Below are positions 58,829 through 64,000 of a stretch of DNA of 64,000 nucleotides, one piece after another. The notes beneath the pieces were generated by a model. The model ran no database searches. It worked only from the letters and a program-made list of their open reading frames with translations, and was not told where the DNA came from. Source of the stretch: an uncultured Lachnospiraceae bacterium (GTDB lineage: Bacteria > Bacillota > Clostridia > Lachnospirales > Lachnospiraceae); contig CAJTOO010000013.1 of the NCBI GenBank assembly GCA_910577735.1, positions 1 to 64,000 on the forward strand, given 5' to 3'. Both the position numbers and the translations under genes were made by a program. Positions within the stretch are counted from its first letter, which is position 1. Every line of letters begins with the position of its first letter.

Positions 58829-60250
58829 TCAGCCAGTTCTGTGGTTTTGCTCATAATCCTTAAGGGACTGTATCGCCTGCGGCGCCAGTGGGAACAGTGC
58901 GATCATGTTAAAGATGGTCATGAGGCCTACGCCGAAATCTCCGATGTCCCACACGAAGGCATAGGTTGCCAGGCCGCCGATATAAAGCATGACCAGGGCA
59001 AGAATCTTATACAGAGTCTGGGACAGCCAGTTGTCTCCAAAAAGATAGGCCACATTGGAGCGGGCGTAGAACAGGATGCCGATAAAGGTCGAGAAGCTGA
59101 AAAGCCAGAGGATTGCGGCGATAAAGATGACGCCGAAATTCCCCAGATGATGGTGCATGGCGGTCTGTAATAAGTCCATGCCTTCCAGTCCCTGGGTAAG
59201 TCCTGAGGGAGCAAGCAGCATGATCATGGCGGAACAGCTGCAGATAACAATAGTATCAATAAAGACCCCCAGCGCCTGTAAGAGACCTTCTTTGGCAGGG
59301 TGGTTGATATCGGCGGCAGCGGCGGCACAGGGAGCGGAGCCTGAACCGGCTTCGTTGGAGAACAGACCTCTCTTAGCCCCGTTCATGATGACGGCGCCGA
59401 TACCGCCTGCCACAGCCTGCCGCAGTCCGAAAGCTTCGGAAAAGATCTGTGCGAATACAGAGGGAAGCAGGGCAGCGTTTTTGATGATGATAAAGATGGT
59501 CATCAGAAAATAGCAGACTGCCATAAAGGGCACCAGCACGTCCAGTACTTTAACGGTAGCATTTTTGCGCAGCACGATAAAGGCGGAGACTGCCACCAGA
59601 ATAATAGTGGTGTAGTGCGGGTCAATCCGAAAGGCGTTTGAAAAGGCAGAGGATACGGAATTGCCGATGACCTGACTGATGCCACACCAGCAGATCAGAC
59701 CTGATATGGCAAATAAAACCGCGATAAGAGAGCGCTTTCTTGCGCTGTTCTTTTTCAGGAAAAGGTGGTGGATATAATAGGCGGGGCCTCCTCGGTAGCC
59801 GCCGTAAAGGGGATCCCTTTCCTTATAAAGCTGAGCAAGTGTTCCTTCGATGAATGCGGTGGAAGAGCCCAGGAGGGCAATGAGCCACATCCAGAATAAG
59901 GCGCCTGCACCGCCGGCAGAGATGGCGGCGACCACGCCTACCAGATTGCCCATTCCCACACGGGTGGCAGTGGATACAATCAATGCCTGCAGGCCGGAGA
60001 TGGCATCCTTTTGAGAAACATTTCTCTTTTCTGCGGTGATTTTTATCATTTCGGGAAACAGACGCAGGGGCAGGAATTTTGTCCGCAGAGTAAAGTAGAT
60101 ACCGGAGGGGATCAGAATCAGCACAAGCAAAGAGAGCCCCAGGGAACTTCCGCCGGGCAGGGGGATGGTGATGAAATCGCCCCATAATATATTAAATAGT
60201 GCATAAAAAAGATTTTTAAAAAAGCTGCTGGTCGTTTCTAAGATTGTCAT
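58829..60250 (-). CDS. Sodium:alanine symporter family protein (AGCS)
   Basis: 473 residues, Na+-coupled uptake of alanine/glycine. Start at ATG 60250 (AAGGA about 9 bases upstream) instead of the longer frame to 60337. Signatures: PGGSSLGLSLLVLILIPSGIYFTLR, QALIVSTATRVGMGNLVGVVAAISAGGAGALFWMW and GAKRGLFSNEAGSGSAP, all quoted as separate family landmarks along the chain. About 11 membrane helices. Monocistronic; divergent from the small gene at 60459. Confidence 0.93.
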   Translation of the reverse strand: MTILETTSSFFKNLFYALFNILWGDFITIPLPGGSSLGLSLLVLILIPSGIYFTLRTKFLPLRLFPEMIKITAEKRNVSQKDAISGLQALIVSTATRVGMGNLVGVVAAISAGGAGALFWMWLIALLGSSTAFIEGTLAQLYKERDPLYGGYRGGPAYYIHHLFLKKNSARKRSLIAVLFAISGLICWCGISQVIGNSVSSAFSNAFRIDPHYTTIILVAVSAFIVLRKNATVKVLDVLVPFMAVCYFLMTIFIIIKNAALLPSVFAQIFSEAFGLRQAVAGGIGAVIMNGAKRGLFSNEAGSGSAPCAAAAADINHPAKEGLLQALGVFIDTIVICSCSAMIMLLAPSGLTQGLEGMDLLQTAMHHHLGNFGVIFIAAILWLFSFSTFIGILFYARSNVAYLFGDNWLSQTLYKILALVMLYIGGLATYAFVWDIGDFGVGLMTIFNMIALFPLAPQAIQSLKDYEQNHRTG

Positions 60251-60458
60251 AAGCAATATCCTTGTCCTGTTATTTTTGGGTGGCAATGAGAAATCATGTT
60301 TACAGGCATTGATTAACAGCCCGAAAATTTTTGACACTCGATATGTTTCAGTATATACTATAAACCAATATCTGTAAAATCATTATCAACACATGATTGA
60401 GGTTTTAACAATTTGTGATTATCAGGAGAGTGCTGATAGGGAAAGAGGGGGAGGAGAG

Positions 60459-60794
60459 ATGAAAAAGGTAAACAAAGTTACATTATTATTACGTGCCCTC
60501 GTATCGGTGTATGTTCTGTATCTGGCATATGGGCTGATCAAGGACTATGGGACAGCTACGAACCAGATGTTGTCACTTGCGGCTATCGCCATCTTTGTGG
60601 TGGGCGGCGGACTGATACTGGCCCATTCCGCTTATAAACTGATTACAAAGGATTATGATGATGGCAGCGAGGATGATACGGTGCTGCCCAATGCAGAAGT
60701 TCCGGAAGAAGAACATCCTGAAATGAAAGTGATTGAGTCTGGCCAGTCTGAGGCGGATGCCGGGATGCAGACCTCTGGTCAAGAGGAGAGCTAA
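60459..60794 (+). CDS. Small membrane protein with acidic tail
   Basis: 111 residues from ATG 60459, preceded by GGGGGAGGAG. Two membrane helices (about 8-27 and 38-58) and an acidic, disordered C-terminal tail (65-111, YDDGSEDDTVLPN and EVPEEEHPEMKV). No known domain. It stands alone before the sugar transporter leader. Confidence 0.7.
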   Translation: MKKVNKVTLLLRALVSVYVLYLAYGLIKDYGTATNQMLSLAAIAIFVVGGGLILAHSAYKLITKDYDDGSEDDTVLPNAEVPEEEHPEMKVIESGQSEADAGMQTSGQEES

Positions 60795-60841
60795 GGTGGA
60801 AGATGGGTGCTGATAAATCTGTATTCTGCTGCAATACTTTG

Positions 60842-60922
60842 AGTTGTATGTGTACAACTTTGACGAAATGTACATGAATTAAAAAAATAATACTTGACTC
60901 CATATATAAGTCTCTATATAAT
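60842..60922 (+). promoter_or_regulatory. Promoter of the ChvE/GguA-type transporter
   Basis: TTGACT (60894-60899), 17 bases, TATAAT (60917-60922). About 40 bases upstream, AGTTGTA-TGTG-TACAACT (60842-60859) is a perfect 7-base-arm palindrome, a candidate activator or repressor site. TACAACTT recurs at about 61072 and 61096 in the leader. Confidence 0.75.
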
Positions 60923-60928
60923 GTATAT

Positions 60929-61140
60929 AGCTTCGCGGGAACGCAGTGTTGGTTTACAAGACAATCTGCATATACGAAATGGCTCGCTGGTTGTAAAATT
61001 AGTACAATATTTCCAAAGGTAAAATGCCGAAGGAGATGATTGTATCAAAAAATGATCAATGTGCACATATGGTACAACTTTTCGCGGAGTAAATACAACT
61101 TGCCTGAAACAGGCAAAAGCAAATTTTAAGGAGGCAAAGT
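60929..61140 (+). other. Leader with a 22-residue ORF
   Basis: About 210 transcribed bases. AAAGG then ATG at 61024 opens a 22-residue ORF (MPKEMIVSKNDQCAHMVQLF...), stopping at 61090-61092. A hairpin TTGCCTG-AAA-CAGGCAA follows at about 61099-61115, just ahead of the true ribosome site AAGGAGG. The layout would suit translational or transcriptional attenuation, but no known riboswitch is recognised. Confidence 0.4.
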
Positions 61141-62304
61141 ATGAAAAAGAAAGTTTTAGGCGCATTACTCAGTGCAGCAATGGTTGCTACTCTGCTTGTT
61201 GGATGCGGCGGTGAGGCAGCACCAGCAGCAACAGAAGCACCGGCAGCGGAGGCACCGGCAGCAGACGCGGAGGCTCCGGCAGACGAGGCAGTTGACCAGG
61301 CAGCAGCGGCTACAACAGGCGGCAAGAAAGTTGGCGTGGCAATGCCTACCCAGTCTTCCGAGAGATGGATCAACGATGGTGCTAACATGAAGGCTCAGTT
61401 AGAGGCACTTGGCTATGAAGTAGATCTTCAGTATGCTGAGGATGATGTACAGATGCAGGTTTCTCAGATTGAGAACATGATCGCATCAGGCGTTAACTGT
61501 CTGGTTATCGCATCTATCGACTCTGGTGCACTTGTAAACGTAGAGGCACAGGCTAAGGAAGCTGGTATTCCGATTATTGCATATGACCGTCTGTTGATGG
61601 ATACAGATGCAGTATCTTACTATGCAACCTTCGATAACAAGGGTGTTGGTACAGCAATCGGTAAGTACATCGAGGAGAAGAAAGACCTTGCTAACACAAG
61701 CGAAACTTTCACAATCGAGTTCTTCATGGGCTCTCCTGATGATAACAATGCACATATGTTATACGATGGACTGATGGAAGTTCTTCAGCCGTACTTAGAC
61801 AATGGTACACTGGTATGTAAGTCTGGCAGAACATCTTTCGATGACACATGTATCTTAAGATGGTCTCAGGAGACAGCACAGCAGAACTGTGAGAACTACC
61901 TGACAGGTTTCTATGCAGATGAAGATCTGGATATCTGTGCGACTGCATTTGACGGTTTTGCATATGGCTGTAAGGCAGCATTAGAGGGCGCAGGCTACAC
62001 AGAGGCTAACTGGCCGCTGATCACAGGACAGGATGCAGAGCTTATGGCTACCAAGAACATCATCTCCGGTAAGCAGACAATGTCTATCTACAAAGACACA
62101 CGTCTCTTAGCTGAGAAGTGCGTAACCATGGTGCAGGCAGTGCTTGAAGGCGCAGAGCCGGAAATCAACGATACAGAGCAGTACAACAATGGTAAGATTG
62201 TAGTTCCTTCTTACCTGTGCACACCTGTAGCTGTTGATAAAGACAACTACGAAGAAATCATCGTAGAAGGCGGCTATTATACAGCAGATCAGTTAGCTGA
62301 GTAA
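61141..62304 (+). CDS. ChvE-like sugar-binding lipoprotein
   Basis: Substrate-binding lipoprotein for multiple monosaccharides, 387 residues. Lipobox LLVGC (Cys22), then an Ala/Pro/Glu-repeat linker (28-60). Mature domain begins KVGVAMPTQSSERWINDGAN and contains EFFMGSPDDNNAHMLYDG and LITGQDAELMATKNI, all typical of the ChvE/MmsR group binding xylose, arabinose, glucose or galactose. Codon use is strongly biased to abundant codons, as expected for a highly expressed binding protein. The ATPase gene follows after an attenuating hairpin. Confidence 0.93.
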   Translation: MKKKVLGALLSAAMVATLLVGCGGEAAPAATEAPAAEAPAADAEAPADEAVDQAAAATTGGKKVGVAMPTQSSERWINDGANMKAQLEALGYEVDLQYAEDDVQMQVSQIENMIASGVNCLVIASIDSGALVNVEAQAKEAGIPIIAYDRLLMDTDAVSYYATFDNKGVGTAIGKYIEEKKDLANTSETFTIEFFMGSPDDNNAHMLYDGLMEVLQPYLDNGTLVCKSGRTSFDDTCILRWSQETAQQNCENYLTGFYADEDLDICATAFDGFAYGCKAALEGAGYTEANWPLITGQDAELMATKNIISGKQTMSIYKDTRLLAEKCVTMVQAVLEGAEPEINDTEQYNNGKIVVPSYLCTPVAVDKDNYEEIIVEGGYYTADQLAE

Positions 62305-62323
62305 TTTTAGAAAGTGTGTAAAT

Positions 62324-62357
62324 GGGGTGGCACGAGTATGTTGCCGCCCCGTTTTTT
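62324..62357 (+). terminator. Attenuating terminator before the ATPase gene
   Basis: GGGGTGGCA pairs with TTGCCGCCCC (one G-T pair) and is followed by GTTTTTTC. Inside the operon it should keep the binding protein in excess of the ATPase. Confidence 0.8.
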
Positions 62358-62460
62358 CAGGAAGTATTATTTTTTTACTTTTGCTTTGTCTTTAGAGAAG
62401 AATTGTGACTATACATATATGGGGTAGTTACAGGAAATTAAAAGAAAAGGAGTTGGGGGA

Positions 62461-64000
62461 ATGTCAGATTACATCTTGGAAATGAATCACATTGTCAAAG
62501 AGTTTTCGGGCGTTAGGGCGCTGGATGATGTCAATCTGAAGGTAAAGCGCGGTGAGATTCATGCTCTGTGCGGAGAAAACGGAGCAGGTAAATCCACACT
62601 GATGAATGTTTTGTCAGGCGTATATCCTTTTGGTACATATTCCGGCGATGTCGTATACAAGGGAGAAACTTGTAAGTTTCATAACCTGAAAGACAGTGAA
62701 GCTAAGGGCGTCGTTATTATCCATCAGGAACTGGCGCTCAGTCCTCTGCTTTCCATAGCGGAGAACGTATTTATCGGCAATGAGCAGCTGGCAGCCAAAG
62801 GCGTGATTGATTGGACAAAGACAAGACAGCGCGCGCAGGAGATGCTTGCCCGGGTGGGACTGGAACATGAGGATGTGAATGTTCCTGTCAATTCGCTTGG
62901 TGTCGGCAAGCAGCAGCTGATTGAGATTGCCAAGGCGATGGCGAAGAAGGTTGAACTTCTGATTCTGGATGAGCCGACAGCGGCTTTGAATGATGAAGAG
63001 AGTAAGAAACTTCTGGATATTATGTTGGAGTTGAAGAAACAGGGCATTACCTGTATTATCATCTCCCATAAGTTAAATGAGATTGAATATGTATCTGATG
63101 CGGTTACAATCATTCGTGATGGTAAGACGATAGAGACGCTGGTTAAGGGTGTGGATGAGTTTACAGAGGATCGTGTTATCAAAGGCATGGTAGGACGTGA
63201 GATGACCAACCGTTATCCGGTAAGAGAGGGTGTTACCATAGGTGATACAATCTTTGAAGTCAAGGATTGGAATGTGTATCATCCCGATGACGAGAACCGT
63301 CAGGTTTTAAAAGATATTAACATCAGCGTAAAAGCAGGTGAGGTAGTAGGACTTGCGGGTCTGATGGGTGCCGGACGTACAGAGTTTGCCATGAGTGTTT
63401 TTGGACACAGTTATGGGCAGAAGATTTCCGGAACCGTTAAGATTAACGGACAGGAAGTGCATATGCATAATGTCAAGGATGCCATTAACAGTAAACTTGC
63501 ATATGTATCAGAGGACAGAAAAGTATATGGCCTGAACCTGATTGGTGAGATCAAGGAGAACATGACCATTGCCGCACGTCCCAAATTCTTCTCGAAACAT
63601 GGTGTCATCAATGGTAATGATGAGATTGTGGCAGCGGAAGAGTATAAGAAGAGAATCAACGTCAAGGCAAATTCCATCGAGCAGGTTGTGGGATCTTTGT
63701 CAGGAGGAAATCAGCAGAAGGTTGTCCTGGCGAAATGGATGCTGACACAGCCGGATGTGCTGATTCTGGATGAGCCTACACGTGGTATCGATGTAGGCGC
63801 TAAGTATGAGATTTACTGTGTTATCAATGATCTTGCCAAGGCAGGTAAGGCCATAATTGTAATCTCTTCTGAAATGCCGGAGATTATTGGTACCTGCGAC
63901 AGGACTTATGTGCTCAATGAAGGCAGGATTGCAGGAGAATTGAGTAAGTCAGAACTGACACAGGAGCAGATTATGCAATGTATTATGGCTCATAATAGAA
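62461..64000 (+). CDS. Multi-sugar ABC transporter ATPase (GguA/MmsA-like), 3' end cut
   Basis: The frame runs from ATG 62461 (AGGAG about 9 bases upstream) to the window edge, about 513 residues, so only the last few codons are missing. Two ATPase cassettes: the first has GENGAGKST, LGVGKQQLIEIAKAM and LLILDEPTAALND; the second has GLMGAGRTEFAM, LSGGNQQKVVLAKWM and VLILDEPTRGIDVGA. This is the GguA type that pairs with ChvE-like binding proteins; the permease gene should follow just outside the window. Confidence 0.94.
   Translation, partial: MSDYILEMNHIVKEFSGVRALDDVNLKVKRGEIHALCGENGAGKSTLMNVLSGVYPFGTYSGDVVYKGETCKFHNLKDSEAKGVVIIHQELALSPLLSIAENVFIGNEQLAAKGVIDWTKTRQRAQEMLARVGLEHEDVNVPVNSLGVGKQQLIEIAKAMAKKVELLILDEPTAALNDEESKKLLDIMLELKKQGITCIIISHKLNEIEYVSDAVTIIRDGKTIETLVKGVDEFTEDRVIKGMVGREMTNRYPVREGVTIGDTIFEVKDWNVYHPDDENRQVLKDINISVKAGEVVGLAGLMGAGRTEFAMSVFGHSYGQKISGTVKINGQEVHMHNVKDAINSKLAYVSEDRKVYGLNLIGEIKENMTIAARPKFFSKHGVINGNDEIVAAEEYKKRINVKANSIEQVVGSLSGGNQQKVVLAKWMLTQPDVLILDEPTRGIDVGAKYEIYCVINDLAKAGKAIIVISSEMPEIIGTCDRTYVLNEGRIAGELSKSELTQEQIMQCIMAHNR

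Noticed and set aside
1..64000. CRISPR arrays, tRNA or rRNA genes, prophage
   Set aside because: No regularly spaced repeats, cloverleaf-like sequences with CCA ends, rRNA segments or phage structural genes were seen.

Overview
The window looks like chromosome of a Gram-positive gut-type anaerobe of the class Clostridia, most likely Lachnospiraceae. The evidence is strong GGAGG-type ribosome sites, lipoprotein signal peptides ending in a lipobox Cys, Clostridia-type families (FlxA-like, RsiV, DUF1905, CmpB-type membrane protein, BMP nucleoside transporter, ChvE/GguA sugar transporter), no outer-membrane genes, and mixed-strand operons of moderate GC. The species cannot be named from sequence alone. 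No rRNA, tRNA, CRISPR array or prophage was found.

Layout. 1-2800: truncated IS5-type transposase, a short RmlD-like dehydrogenase and a tocopherol-cyclase-like protein. 2843-6515 (minus strand): small exported protein, ArsB/NhaD-type permease and cytidylate-kinase-like gene in a row, then a FlxA-like coiled-coil protein. 6672-9366: an ECF-like promoter, a frameshifted small gene, direct repeats, then a ZorA/ZorB-like motor pair with no Zorya effector gene. 9377-20702: MATE pump, then a nucleoside salvage regulon in which a LacI-repressor/PfkB-kinase fusion is divergent from ribokinase, nucleoside hydrolase, BMP lipoprotein, ATPase, two permeases and a second nucleoside hydrolase. Imported nucleosides would be split to base plus ribose, and the ribose phosphorylated.

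20772-31321: GH25 lysozyme-like membrane protein, HTH membrane protein, a frameshifted lipoprotein, orphan C39-like peptidase, GNAT, BlaI/M56 sensor pair, a possible sigma28-driven gene, endonuclease IV, CutC and a HEAT-like protein. 31380-37202: tyrosine phosphatase pseudogene, SigV-like ECF sigma with RsiV-like anti-sigma and lipoprotein, D-Ala-D-Ala carboxypeptidase, and an ArAE/FUSC transporter group.

37335-43905: arabino-oligosaccharide-type locus (strong promoter with palindromes, solute-binding lipoprotein, two permeases, GH51 arabinofuranosidase, LacI regulator) ending in a decayed beta-helix gene. 44016-48793: thioesterase, a chemoreceptor overlapping an FMN-binding lipoprotein, and an NhaC antiporter. 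48828-52596: BirA-type operator and bioY-bioB-bioD-bioA. 52683-60794: GGDEF protein, small membrane proteins, GNAT, MATE, CmpB-type protein, AGCS amino acid symporter. 60842-64000: promoter and long leader, ChvE-like sugar-binding lipoprotein, and the GguA-like ATPase running off the right edge.

All family calls come from reading the translated sequence; no database search was run.
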